The position numbers were made by a program, and so were the translations under genes. From NCBI GenBank assembly GCA_029564595.1, contig JAKQPS010000176.1:1-64000 (forward strand): a stretch of DNA of 64,000 nucleotides, written 5' to 3'. This document shows positions 8,453 through 17,536 of the stretch, piece by piece; within the stretch, counting starts at the first letter, position 1; each line of letters starts with the position of its first letter. Source of the stretch: a bacterium (GTDB taxonomy: Bacteria > UBP15 > UBA6099). Under the pieces are notes generated by a model. It was not told where the DNA came from. It was given only the letters and a program-made list of their open reading frames with translations, and did no database searches.

Positions 8453-9727
8453 ATGGCAAAAGAGCGAGCGGCGGACGAAAAAAAGAAGGAAACCGGCGGC
8501 TCCGGCGGAGCGGGAGAGGTTTTCAGCGCAATCGCGGGAGCGGTGAAGGGTTTCTTTGCGTCTCTGTGGCAGGCGAAGCTGATACAGCTTCTCATCATCC
8601 TGCTTGCCATCTGCGTGGCGACAGCCTCGATAATGGGATTTATCATTGAGCGCGAAACGGAGATGTTCTCATCCGCGCCGGAGAGCGTGTTTCAGAGGTT
8701 CGTCGATTCGGTGTATTACACGATGGTTACGATGTCTACGGTGGGATACGGGGATTTTTCGCCTAAGACGCCGTCCGGCAAGATATGGGCGATAATCATA
8801 ATATTTTCCGGGGTTATCTGTTTTTCGCTGATGACGGCCACGTTCGCGTCGATCCGGGTGGCGCGGCTGATTAAGGAAGGCAGGGAACAGATGGATTTAT
8901 CCAAACTGAAAAACCACACGATAATCTGCGGCTGGAAGAAAAGGATGGAGCACACGCTCGAAGACATATTCACCGCCAACCCGGAGGTGAAACCTGAAGA
9001 GCTTGTCGTGCTCGCCAACATCTCGGAAGACACGATTTCGATGTTCAACAAGCAGCATCCGAAATTCAAGGGGATCAATTTCATAAGGTGCGAGGATGTG
9101 ACGGAGGCGATGCTGAATCTGGCGAACGTTGCGGCGGCGGGCAGGCTTTTCATACTGGCCGACGAGAGCGGAGACGCTTCCCAGTCCGAAATCGATTCGA
9201 GGACGGTAATGATTGCGATGTCGGTGTCTACGCTGAGCCGCAGCGTGAACATCTGCGCCGAGCTTCTCGACCCCAAGTTCGAGAGCTACCTGAAGAAAGC
9301 GCACGTCTCCGAAATTATCTATCCGAACCTTTACGGGAGGCTGATACTCGCCCAGTCCACAGCGTCCACCGGGATAGTGCAGGTGCTCAACTACCTGCTC
9401 GACCTGCGGGAGGCTCCGAGGTTCAACACCATCCGGTTTCCCGCCGAATACGTAGGCAAACCGTACGCGGACCTGAAGAAGCACGTCGAGAAGGAAAGAT
9501 GCTGCATAGCAATCGGGCTGGTGGAGAACGTGGGAAGTTATTTCGAGAGGAAGCAGGAGGCGCTGCGCGAGGCGCAGAAGACGGCCAACATCTCCAAGCT
9601 GGTGGACAACTTGCACAGGGTGAAAAGCCTCAAGAACAACCATCCTGTGTTCAACCCGCCGGACGACTATGTCGTCCCCTCTAATTCGATGGCGGTCATT
9701 ATCGAAGTGGTCGGAGAATGCAAATGA
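8453..9727 (+). CDS. Two-TM potassium channel with cytoplasmic RCK (TrkA-N) domain
   Basis: 424 residues. TM1 lies at about 42-65, then a pore helix, the selectivity filter TVGYGD at 96-101, and TM2 at about 110-138. After a short linker an RCK Rossmann domain begins at 155 (HTIICGWKKRMEHTLEDI), followed by a second RCK-like C-terminal lobe. The layout is that of MthK-type ligand-gated channels. The RCK nucleotide loop is not the classical GxGxxG, so the ligand is unclear. Its stop codon overlaps the start of a cyclic-nucleotide-binding protein by four bases, which suggests joint action. The start ATG follows a weak ribosome site. Confidence 0.9.
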   Translation: MAKERAADEKKKETGGSGGAGEVFSAIAGAVKGFFASLWQAKLIQLLIILLAICVATASIMGFIIERETEMFSSAPESVFQRFVDSVYYTMVTMSTVGYGDFSPKTPSGKIWAIIIIFSGVICFSLMTATFASIRVARLIKEGREQMDLSKLKNHTIICGWKKRMEHTLEDIFTANPEVKPEELVVLANISEDTISMFNKQHPKFKGINFIRCEDVTEAMLNLANVAAAGRLFILADESGDASQSEIDSRTVMIAMSVSTLSRSVNICAELLDPKFESYLKKAHVSEIIYPNLYGRLILAQSTASTGIVQVLNYLLDLREAPRFNTIRFPAEYVGKPYADLKKHVEKERCCIAIGLVENVGSYFERKQEALREAQKTANISKLVDNLHRVKSLKNNHPVFNPPDDYVVPSNSMAVIIEVVGECK

Positions 9728-10227
9728 GCGACATAGAAAAAATACTGCCGAAGCTGAAAACAATAAGCCTCTTCAAGGCGTTCGCGGAGGACGAGCCGGC
9801 GTTGAGGAAGCTCGCGTCGATAATGGAAATCCGCAAGTTCGCCGCCGGAGAGCGTATCATCGTCGAGGGCGAACAGGGCGACAACATGTTCATCCTGAGC
9901 AAGGGCAGCGTTAGCGTGGAGAAGAGGACGCTCAAAGACGACAGCTACACGGTGGTGAAGCTGGTGGAGTCGATGAACGTGTTTTTCGGCGAACTGGCGC
10001 TAATGGACGACGACGTAAGGTCCGCCACCGTGCTTGCCGAATCCGACTGCGAGTGTTTCAGCATAAAGAAGGCAGACTTCGAGCAACTGGGCGACGAGAA
10101 CCCGGTCATAGGGCTTAAGGTGACGCGGGAGATAGCGAAGATACTAGGCGCGCGGCTTCGCAACTCCAGCCGCGACAACATCATCCTGTTCGAGGCGCTG
10201 GTCTCGGAAATTGAAGACGTAGAATAA
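9724..10227 (+). CDS. Stand-alone cyclic-nucleotide-binding domain protein, coupled to the K+ channel
   Basis: 167 residues, essentially one CNBD. The beta-roll is visible in AGERIIVEGEQGDNMFILSKG and the phosphate-binding cassette in FFGELALMDDDVRSATV, with the key glutamate and arginine retained. There is no DNA-binding domain and no membrane segment. The ATG at 9724 overlaps the channel's TGA (ATGA) and has GGAG seven bases upstream; an in-frame ATG at 9718 is less well placed. The neighbour suggests a detached regulatory subunit of the channel. The C-terminal helix is where channel CNBDs usually connect to the pore. Confidence 0.85.
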   Translation: MSDIEKILPKLKTISLFKAFAEDEPALRKLASIMEIRKFAAGERIIVEGEQGDNMFILSKGSVSVEKRTLKDDSYTVVKLVESMNVFFGELALMDDDVRSATVLAESDCECFSIKKADFEQLGDENPVIGLKVTREIAKILGARLRNSSRDNIILFEALVSEIEDVE

Positions 10228-10348
10228 CCCGGCGTAAAAACTGAGACGGCGACAGCGCGGGCGGATTCTGTTATCATACGGACATCGCCCCGGCGGGCTT
10301 TGATATTGACAATGAACGGTTGCCCCCGCCGCGAGGCAAAGGTCGGCT

Positions 10349-12796
10349 ATGAGACAGACGGACGGACGCCGGGAAAACGACACGGAAACAAATCTTGCGG
10401 CCCGGCTGGCGCTTATCCACAAACGGGTGTCGCTTACGACGCTGCTTATCTTCGCGGCGCTGTTGACCGCGCTGCTGGCAAAACAGTATTTCGATAAGAG
10501 AAGCGTCGCGTTGAGAGCCGCCGGCGACGATCTGGAAGAGCGGGCGCTGAGCGTGGATTATTTTCTAAGCAACGCGGCGGAAGACGTCATAGAGTCAAAG
10601 ATATGGGCGGAGAACTATCTGACGATGTCGGGGATGCCAGTATCGGGGACGGAGTTGACGGAGCCGATCAGGATTGACGCCGAATACGCTCTGAGGCTTG
10701 ACGCGCCGAGCGACGGAGCGAGTCACGGCAACATCCTTTCCGAAGGGGATATCGACCTGAGCGACGCGTCTCTCGTCAGGCAGATAAATATGGCTTTCCG
10801 CCTTTTCGAGGTTCAGCGAATCAATCACTACGCGCCTCCCGATTTCACTTGGAGCGAGTTCTATTCGACGAACGGATTCGGCTCGATTTACCCGTGGATC
10901 GAGAACGAAAAAGGAGCGACGATACTGGCGAGGCCGGTGTCGAGGAAGATGCTCGCAAGCTTCGCGAGCGAGCCGGGAGGGAAAGGCGCGCGAGCGGCGT
11001 TTGAATCTTTCGAGTGGAGCGAAGCGTACGCCGATTCGTCGGGAAAAGGGCTGATGGTGACGTGCGCGTCGCCAGTGTACGATTCCGGGGAACTGGCCGG
11101 GATGGTGTCGGCGGAGATGAGCCTGAGTTTCCTGAGCCATTTTGTGGACAAGCCGGGGTCTCCGAGAGAAATAGCGCTGATCGTCAACAGCGCTGGGCAG
11201 GTTCTCGCCGCCACCGGGATGCGGCCTGAAAAACTGAAAAGAGCGAGCGCTCTGAGGGAGATAGTCCCGGGCGCGCCGGAAAATCTGCTGAGCGCAAAAG
11301 GCGGAGGCGGCGTCGGCAGATACAAAGCCGACAGCGACAACATAATATCCATTCGGCTTAAGAACGCGGACTGGACGATGATGAAAATCGTTCCGGACGC
11401 GGACATAATGAGCGCGTTTCTGCCGGAAGCGCTTTTCGGGGCCGTTCTCATAGGGCTGATGTTCGGATTTCTGACAGCGGCCAACAGGGTGGTGAACAGG
11501 CATTTCGTGAACCCGGCGGTGGGGTTCGTGGGGTTCATAGAGACGGAGGCGAGGACAGGCTCGGCGCCGAAGCCGAGCGTGCCGCCCGCGTGGGAGGAGT
11601 GGTTCGTCAAGATATCCGATTTGCTGGCGTTGAAATCGGTCGCGGCCAATCTGCCGGGAGCGATATTTCAGATGAAAACCGCGCCGGGCGGCGGGATAAG
11701 GATGAGCTTGGCAAGTTCAGGAGCGGGCGCTCTTCTCGGCGTCTCCTTGGATAAGTTGTCGAACAGCGACGAATTGAATTTCGACTTTCTGTCTCCCGGC
11801 GACGCGCGGAGTTTCGCGGGGCTTATTAAAGAATCCGAATCGCGAATGGAGCCGTTCGCGTTCGAGGCGACGGCCGGAAGCGGCGAAGAGAACGGGAAAT
11901 GGGTGCGCTTCATACTCAGCCCCCGCAGGAGCGACGACCCGGAAGGCGGCACGATCTGGGACGGATTAATGCTGGACATATCCGACCGCAAAGCTCTCGA
12001 AGACGAGTTGCGCAGACACAGGGACGACCTCGAAAAAACGGTGGAAGAGAGAACGCGCGAACTGAAGTCAGTCAATGAAGAGTTGAGGAACGAGATAGCC
12101 GAAAGGATACGTTCGGAAAACGAGCTGAAGGCAAGCGAGGAGAGGCTGAGGGCGATGTCGCTGCAGGCGATGCGCGCGCAGGACGACGAGCGAGCGAGGT
12201 TGTCCAGAGAGTTGCACGACGAGATAGGGCAACAGATCGCCGCCGCCCTGTTCCAGTTGCCGGCGATACGGAACAAGCCCGACATCGGGCCTGAAGACAT
12301 CTCGAAGATCGAGGCGATGATAAGAGATATCGGAGGAGACCTGCAAAGGATATGCAAGGGATTGCAACCGATGACGCTCACGCAATTCGGGCTTGTCCCC
12401 GCGCTGAAAATGATGCTGTGGGATTTCATGAAGTCGTACGCTATCAAAATCGACGCGGCGATTGAAAATTTGGAATGCCGCGTGGATAATGAACGCGCGA
12501 GCGCCATATACAGGATTTGCCAAGAGGCGGTGTCCAACAGCGCGAGGCATTCAAAAGCGAGCCGGGTGTCAGTTGCCCTGCGGCGAGAGGGCGGAAAGAT
12601 AACGCTCGAAGTGAGCGACGACGGGATAGGGTTCGACCCGGAGACCGAGCGGGAAAGCTCGAAACTCGGGGTAATTGGAATGAAACAGAGAGCCGAACAG
12701 ATGGGCGGAGAGTTAAGGATTGACGCGGCGCCCGGACGCGGCGCCAGAGTGTCTCTGACGCTGGATATGGATAGCGCGGAAAGAGGAGCCACATGA
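10349..12796 (+). CDS. Sensor histidine kinase, NarL-partner type (HisKA_3), with extracytoplasmic sensor and PAS
   Basis: 815 residues. TM1 lies at about 26-46, a large periplasmic sensor of Cache/CHASE4 appearance from 50 to 350, and TM2 at about 355-376. A PAS-like segment lies at about 425-555 and a coiled coil at 555-600. The phosphoacceptor is in RLSRELHDEIGQQ (H623). The ATPase domain has N-box ICQEAVSNSARHSKAS and DDGIGF near 757. The overlap ATGA with the next gene pairs it with a LuxR-type regulator. The sensed signal cannot be read from sequence. Confidence 0.9.
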   Translation: MRQTDGRRENDTETNLAARLALIHKRVSLTTLLIFAALLTALLAKQYFDKRSVALRAAGDDLEERALSVDYFLSNAAEDVIESKIWAENYLTMSGMPVSGTELTEPIRIDAEYALRLDAPSDGASHGNILSEGDIDLSDASLVRQINMAFRLFEVQRINHYAPPDFTWSEFYSTNGFGSIYPWIENEKGATILARPVSRKMLASFASEPGGKGARAAFESFEWSEAYADSSGKGLMVTCASPVYDSGELAGMVSAEMSLSFLSHFVDKPGSPREIALIVNSAGQVLAATGMRPEKLKRASALREIVPGAPENLLSAKGGGGVGRYKADSDNIISIRLKNADWTMMKIVPDADIMSAFLPEALFGAVLIGLMFGFLTAANRVVNRHFVNPAVGFVGFIETEARTGSAPKPSVPPAWEEWFVKISDLLALKSVAANLPGAIFQMKTAPGGGIRMSLASSGAGALLGVSLDKLSNSDELNFDFLSPGDARSFAGLIKESESRMEPFAFEATAGSGEENGKWVRFILSPRRSDDPEGGTIWDGLMLDISDRKALEDELRRHRDDLEKTVEERTRELKSVNEELRNEIAERIRSENELKASEERLRAMSLQAMRAQDDERARLSRELHDEIGQQIAAALFQLPAIRNKPDIGPEDISKIEAMIRDIGGDLQRICKGLQPMTLTQFGLVPALKMMLWDFMKSYAIKIDAAIENLECRVDNERASAIYRICQEAVSNSARHSKASRVSVALRREGGKITLEVSDDGIGFDPETERESSKLGVIGMKQRAEQMGGELRIDAAPGRGARVSLTLDMDSAERGAT

Positions 12797-13434
12797 CAAG
12801 AATAATAGTCGCGGACGACCACACGCTCGTGCGGGCGGGAATCTGCGCCCTGCTTAACTCGCAAAAGGACTTTCAGGTAATCGCCGAAACGGGCAACGGA
12901 AAGGAAACCGTCGAGCTATGCGAGCGCTTGAAACCGGACATCCTGCTGCTAGACCTCAGCATGCCGGAAATGGACGGCTTGGAGGCGACTAAATCCATCC
13001 TCTCTTCAAACCCGTCAATCAAGATAGTAGTGCTCACTATGTATGAAAACGAGGAATACGCCACCAGGCTGATCAACGCGGGGGCGAAAGGGTTCCTCGT
13101 GAAACGCATGTCTCCGGACGAGCTTCCCGATTCCATCAGAAAAGTCGTGGCCGGAGAGGTCTGCATCACAGACTCGATCATGAGACAGATAGCGCTTCGG
13201 AAAACCAGTTCCGGCGACCAAAGCCCGCTGTCCCTTCTTTCCGACCGAGAGCTTCAAATCTTCCACAATCTAGCCAGAGGACTGAGCGGCGTTCAGGTGT
13301 CGGACGAGCTTGATTTAAGCCCCAGTTCAGTGGCCACTTACAAGTCCCGCATAATGGACAAACTCGGACTGAAAAACCAAGCGGAACTGATGAGATTCGC
13401 TCTCAGGCTCGGCCTGATCGACAAGTTCGAATAA
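12793..13434 (+). CDS. Response regulator of NarL/FixJ type
   Basis: 213 residues. The receiver domain has acidic pocket D8/D9, phosphoacceptor D54 (LLLDLSMPEMDG), T82 and K104. The C-terminal LuxR-type helix-turn-helix begins with LSDRELQIFHNLARGLSG and contains SPSSVATYKSRIMDKLGL. Its start overlaps the kinase stop by four bases, so the two form one transcription unit. Target genes are unknown; the DUF1538 operon that starts 318 bp downstream is the nearest candidate. Confidence 0.93.
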   Translation: MTRIIVADDHTLVRAGICALLNSQKDFQVIAETGNGKETVELCERLKPDILLLDLSMPEMDGLEATKSILSSNPSIKIVVLTMYENEEYATRLINAGAKGFLVKRMSPDELPDSIRKVVAGEVCITDSIMRQIALRKTSSGDQSPLSLLSDRELQIFHNLARGLSGVQVSDELDLSPSSVATYKSRIMDKLGLKNQAELMRFALRLGLIDKFE

Positions 13435-13752
13435 TCCGTCTCCGCTCCACCGACTAGAATATGTTCGCCGCGATATTTTAAAGGATTTGAGCGACGTCTC
13501 CCGCGCCGCGCAATCAAAATAGCGCTACATTGCGCGTCAATGTTAGTCACGGCAGGCGCGGCAACATTTATGACTTAATCCGACAACCTTCTCCGACATA
13601 CAAATCCAAAGAATGAAAACATAATAAATGTAATATGGCCGTCAGACCAGAATAGACTCCGTTTTGCGATCGGCGCGATTTACCGATGAGCAAAAGATAA
13701 TCCGGCGCGGCCATCAGGGAATTCTAATAATCAACATCTTTTCGGAGGCATT
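13435..13752. other. 318-bp intergenic stretch before the DUF1538 operon
   Basis: No open frame with a ribosome site, RNA gene or repeat was found. The segment becomes AT-rich towards 13600-13640, where a promoter would be expected, but no convincing -35/-10 pair stands out. A strong GGAGG ribosome site at 13744-13748 belongs to the next gene. Confidence 0.5.
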
Positions 13753-15879
13753 ATGAGCAATCAACAGCAATCCGGCGGAAAGATAAAAGTCGGTTTCAAG
13801 CAGGCGGCGGCGATGCTGTTTCCGTACGCCAAGTCGCGCATAGTCGAGCAGATCAAATCCGTGGCGTTGATAATCATCTACCTGATATTGTTCCAGACAG
13901 TCGTGCTGGGGATAGCGATAGCGCAGGCTTCGCTGATCGCGGTGGGGCTGGCGCTGGTCATCGGCGGGCTGGCGTTCTTCATGGAAGGGCTGCTGCTGGG
14001 GCTGATGCCGCTGGGGGAAGTCATAGGGCTGAAGTTGCCTCAGAAGTCCAAGCTGCCAGTCATACTGGGCTTCGCTTTCATACTGGGAGCCGGGGCGACG
14101 TTCGCAGAGCCGGCTATAAGCGTGCTGAAAGCGGCCGGCTCCTCGGTCAAGCCATGGGACGCCCCTCTGCTCTTCCTCATGCTCAACAAATTCTCCGGCT
14201 ATCTCGTGATGTCCGTCGGCGCGGGCGTCGGCATCGCCGTCATGTTCGGAATGATACGCTTCATGTACAACATCTCTCTTAAACCTTTCATTTACATCCT
14301 AGTTTCTTTTTTGATCGTTTTCACATTGTGGTCGTTCTTCAGCGAAAACATGAGAAATATCACCGGGCTGGCGTGGGACTGCGGAGCCGTCACCACCGGC
14401 CCCGTCACTGTTCCCCTCGTTCTGGCTCTCGGCATAGGCATCTGTCGCGTGGTCGGCTCGTCGGGTTCCGGGTCGTCCGGATTCGGCGTGGTTACACTGG
14501 CCTCTTTGTTCCCGATAATCTCGGTGCTCATACTCGGCTCTGTTCTTTCAAGCAGCGTTCCGCCCCCGATGGCGGAAAAGGAATTCTTCAGCGCCGCCAA
14601 CAGGGACAAAGCGGAGAAACTTTTCGACAGCCGGGAGGGCATGCTCGGATACGCTTTCCAGAACGCCAAAGAAGAAAGCCAGTTGGCGTTGTTCGACGGC
14701 GACCGCGGAAAGATGCTCGAATACGTGTCCGGCCTCAAATACGATGTAGACCAAGCCGCCGCCGTTTTTGGAGCCGGAGCGGAAGCCATGCAAAAATGGG
14801 CCGCTTTGAAGGGAACCGCCGAGCAGCAGTCGGCGGTTTTCGCGGACAAGTCCGCGACGCTCGCGGCGGTCCAGAAGTTTTCCAGCGTGATGGAAGAGCC
14901 GTTGCGCCCGTCCGAACTCATGTTGCGGAACATCAAAGCGGCGGCTCAGGCGATCATCCCTCTTTCCATCTTCTTCCTGCTCGTGCTCACTTTGTTGCTG
15001 AGGGAGAAGCTGCCGCGCGCGGACGAGGTTTTCCTCGGTCTCGGATTCGCCGTCATCGGAATGATGCTCTTCAATATCGGCATCGAGATAGGCCTTTCCC
15101 GGCTTGGCAATCAGGTGGGCGGAAAAGTCCCGTCGGCTTTCAAAGCCGTCGAGCTTCACGAGCAGCGCAGCGCCATCAACGGGTTCGACCCGGGCATCGT
15201 GAAGACGGCCATCTCCCCGGCCGGGGAGCTTGAGTCGTTCTTCTACGTCAAAGGCAAAACCGGATACAGCCAACTGCCGTTCAAGGAAGAGCAGCACAAT
15301 CCGGAGACGAAACAATACAACTTCACGCCGACTCGCGGGCCGTTGTTCGGAGCCGAGGGAGCGCTTTCAGGCATAATCGTCGCGCTCATTTTCGCGTTCG
15401 CGCTCGGATACGGCGCCACGCTCGCCGAACCGGCGCTTAACGCTCTTGGCATCACCGTCGAAGAGTTGACCGTCGGCGCTTTCAAGAAATCGCTTCTTAT
15501 GCAGGCTGTCGCTCTCGGCGTGGGCGTCGGCATCGCTCTCGGCGTGGCGAAAATCGTATGGAACATTCCCTTGATCTGGATGCTGGGGCCGCCATATATC
15601 CTGTTGCTGATTATCACCAAGATATCCACCGAGGAATTCGTGAACATAGGATGGGACAGCGCGGGAGTCACCACAGGCCCGATAACGGTCCCGCTGGTGC
15701 TCGCGATGGGGCTGGGGATCGGCGGTCAAGTCGGCGTGGTGGAAGGCTTCGGCATCCTCAGCATGGCGTCCGTGTGCCCGATTCTGTCCGTGCTGATGGT
15801 CGGGCTGATGGTAACTAAAAAGAGAAAAGCGGCGCTTCAGGATAACGCCGCCACTGAGCGCGCGGAGGTGGCGGCATGA
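13753..15879 (+). CDS. DUF1538 family membrane protein, internally duplicated (probable transporter)
   Basis: 708 residues with two homologous membrane halves. GATFAEPA (near 116) and the WDCGAVTTGPVTVPLVLALG segment (near 209) recur as GATLAEPA (near 555) and WDSAGVTTGPITVPLVLAMG (near 635). Between the halves lies a hydrophilic region at about 275-395. The inverted or repeated halves with conserved TTGP and AEPA re-entrant-like motifs are typical of DUF1538 proteins, whose substrate is not known. The next gene, encoding PII-like domains, starts inside its stop (ATGA). That arrangement parallels AmtB-GlnK, a transporter controlled by a PII protein, and suggests the same logic here. Confidence 0.85.
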   Translation: MSNQQQSGGKIKVGFKQAAAMLFPYAKSRIVEQIKSVALIIIYLILFQTVVLGIAIAQASLIAVGLALVIGGLAFFMEGLLLGLMPLGEVIGLKLPQKSKLPVILGFAFILGAGATFAEPAISVLKAAGSSVKPWDAPLLFLMLNKFSGYLVMSVGAGVGIAVMFGMIRFMYNISLKPFIYILVSFLIVFTLWSFFSENMRNITGLAWDCGAVTTGPVTVPLVLALGIGICRVVGSSGSGSSGFGVVTLASLFPIISVLILGSVLSSSVPPPMAEKEFFSAANRDKAEKLFDSREGMLGYAFQNAKEESQLALFDGDRGKMLEYVSGLKYDVDQAAAVFGAGAEAMQKWAALKGTAEQQSAVFADKSATLAAVQKFSSVMEEPLRPSELMLRNIKAAAQAIIPLSIFFLLVLTLLLREKLPRADEVFLGLGFAVIGMMLFNIGIEIGLSRLGNQVGGKVPSAFKAVELHEQRSAINGFDPGIVKTAISPAGELESFFYVKGKTGYSQLPFKEEQHNPETKQYNFTPTRGPLFGAEGALSGIIVALIFAFALGYGATLAEPALNALGITVEELTVGAFKKSLLMQAVALGVGVGIALGVAKIVWNIPLIWMLGPPYILLLIITKISTEEFVNIGWDSAGVTTGPITVPLVLAMGLGIGGQVGVVEGFGILSMASVCPILSVLMVGLMVTKKRKAALQDNAATERAEVAA

Positions 15880-17000
15880 GCGACGGCAAACGCATGGCAA
15901 GAGTCTCCGCCGCGACCCACAGAGGAATGGCGGAACAGATATTCATCAAGCTCCGCGAATGCGGGATAACGGGCGGCCACCTCGCCGCCGGGCGCTCTAT
16001 AATGCTCGAAGACAAAAAAGGCTTCCTCGGCGTCGGGGCGCGCTCGGCCATCGTCGAGGACCCCATCGAAATCATTTCCATTATCGCGCCGACGGAAATG
16101 GAGTCCGCCGTCCTCGACGCGGTAGTGTCCGCCGGACGAATCGACATCCCGGGGCGCGGCTCCGTCCACAGCGAGGAAATCGTTCTTCTTAAGGCTCACG
16201 AGTTGTGCGTCGAACAGCCTCGCGGTTGCGTTTCCGGGCAGCAGGGCGGCGCTCAATACATCGAGGAGTTGATGGGCATCTGCTGCATCGTGCAGCGCGG
16301 TCAGGGCGACGCCGTAGCCCGCGTCGCTCTAGACACCGGAACATGCGTGCCCGCCATCACTTTCGGCCTAGGCACCGGAGTGCGCGACAAACTCGGCCTG
16401 CTCCGCATCGCCATCCCCGCCGACAAGGAAGTCGTCGCTCTCGCCGCCAGCGTGCATGACGCCGACGCGGTCATGGAACTGATGATTGACATCGGTAGGC
16501 TCGACGAGCCCGGCAAAGGATTCATCCATCTGTTCCCCATCCGCAAGGGCGTCGTGAACACCAAGATAACGCGCGGAATGCCCAAACACGCCGCAAGCAT
16601 CGAACAGATAATCTCCGCCCTCGATCAGATAAAGGGCGGAACGCAATGGCGCAGCAGAAGCGGCATGGCGGCAGACGGCGTGTCGTCTCGAAGAAAATAT
16701 CTTTCCGGCTTGTCCGGGCTTTCTCTCATCTGCGACGAAGGGCGCGCGGACGACCTTGTGAAAGCCGCGATGTCCGCCGGAGCCGCCGGAGCCACCATCA
16801 GCCGCCTCAAACACGTCAGGCCTCAGGACTCGCCGCTCGCTCAGATTTCTCCAGCCCGCGAACTGTGCGACATGATTGTGGGCGAACAGCAGATACCGGC
16901 CATCCTCGCCGCTCTGGAAAATGCCGGCGCGTTCGACGACAAATCACACGGCCTTCTCTTTTCAAAGCCCGTCCCGAAGGCCTGCACCTTCCTCGGATAG
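15876..17000 (+). CDS. Protein with three PII-like (GlnB/GlnK-type) domains
   Basis: 374 residues. Domain 1 lies at about 18-112 and ends with GRIDIPGRGSVHSEEIVLL. Domain 2 lies at about 133-230 and contains GTGVRDKLGLLRIAIP and GRLDEPGKGFIHLFPI. Domain 3, at about 278-374, ends with FDDKSHGLLFSKPV. Each has the PII pattern of a beta strand, a long loop, a second half and a GxGxx strand near the end. Ordinary PII proteins are about 112 residues and form trimers; here one chain could make a trimer-like unit by itself. Domain 3 is the most divergent. It overlaps the DUF1538 gene by four bases. No uridylylation tyrosine can be assigned. Confidence 0.75.
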   Translation: MSDGKRMARVSAATHRGMAEQIFIKLRECGITGGHLAAGRSIMLEDKKGFLGVGARSAIVEDPIEIISIIAPTEMESAVLDAVVSAGRIDIPGRGSVHSEEIVLLKAHELCVEQPRGCVSGQQGGAQYIEELMGICCIVQRGQGDAVARVALDTGTCVPAITFGLGTGVRDKLGLLRIAIPADKEVVALAASVHDADAVMELMIDIGRLDEPGKGFIHLFPIRKGVVNTKITRGMPKHAASIEQIISALDQIKGGTQWRSRSGMAADGVSSRRKYLSGLSGLSLICDEGRADDLVKAAMSAGAAGATISRLKHVRPQDSPLAQISPARELCDMIVGEQQIPAILAALENAGAFDDKSHGLLFSKPVPKACTFLG

Positions 17001-17050
17001 GCGCGGGCGCGCGTCCCGCGCCGCGGCCCGAAGCCGCAAAGGAGCCTAAT

Positions 17051-17221
17051 GTGAAAAATCCTGCTTCGTCAGCGAACGACGCTATAGCTTCAGGCTCGAT
17101 CTCGGACTCCTTTGCCTCTCTCTCCCCGCAGGCGATGTTCGTCGCTTTCGCCGTCGTCGCTCTGGCGGTTGCCGCCGTCGCCGCTTTTTTGTTCACAAGA
17201 TTTCTCGAAAGAAGAAAGTAA
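17051..17221 (+). CDS. 56-residue single-pass membrane protein in the DUF1538 operon
   Basis: The frame starts with GTG at 17051, seven bases after an excellent AAAGGAG, and encodes 56 residues. A Ser/Ala-rich N-terminus is followed by one hydrophobic helix (MFVAFAVVALAVAAVAAFLF) and a basic tail FTRFLERRK, giving an N-out/C-in topology. The strong ribosome site and its place between two operon genes argue that it is real. It resembles small accessory subunits of transporters in size and layout, but no family is recognised. Confidence 0.7.
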   Translation: MKNPASSANDAIASGSISDSFASLSPQAMFVAFAVVALAVAAVAAFLFTRFLERRK

Positions 17222-17233
17222 AGGAGAACCGCG

Positions 17234-17509
17234 ATGAACGCTATGAACGCCGCGATTGAAGATTGCCGTTACGCAACAATGGAGACGCCGCGCGCGTTGT
17301 CCGCCAGGCGCGACAAGATAAAAGACGCGGCGGGTCAAGACAAGACAAGCAAGGGCGCCTCCGAGGCGGCCGCGCTCCCGGCGCTCCCCGGAAACGCCGC
17401 TATGGATTCAGCCGACAACTCCCTCGTCATTCCGGGCGCGGCTTCGCGCGACAACCCCTCGCTCCGCAAATCGGACGACGAAATCATCAACGGCGTTCCT
17501 CTGGTGTAG
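17234..17509 (+). CDS. 91-residue soluble protein of unknown function, last gene of the DUF1538 operon
   Basis: An AAAGGAG ribosome site at 17220-17226 precedes the ATG at 17234; another ATG four codons on is possible. The protein is hydrophilic and Ala/Asp/Ser-rich, probably largely disordered, and ends with DDEIINGVPLV. No signal peptide or membrane segment is present. No family is recognised. Spacing of 12 bases from the preceding small gene places it in the same operon. After its stop the opposite-strand binding-protein gene converges from 17537. Confidence 0.6.
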   Translation: MNAMNAAIEDCRYATMETPRALSARRDKIKDAAGQDKTSKGASEAAALPALPGNAAMDSADNSLVIPGAASRDNPSLRKSDDEIINGVPLV

Positions 17510-17536
17510 GGGGATAAAACGGGCCGGACGTCGCGC

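Noticed and set aside
13435-13752. Sigma-54 promoter in front of the DUF1538/PII operon
   Set aside because: A PII link suggested nitrogen control, but no TGGCAC-N5-TTGC-type sequence was found.
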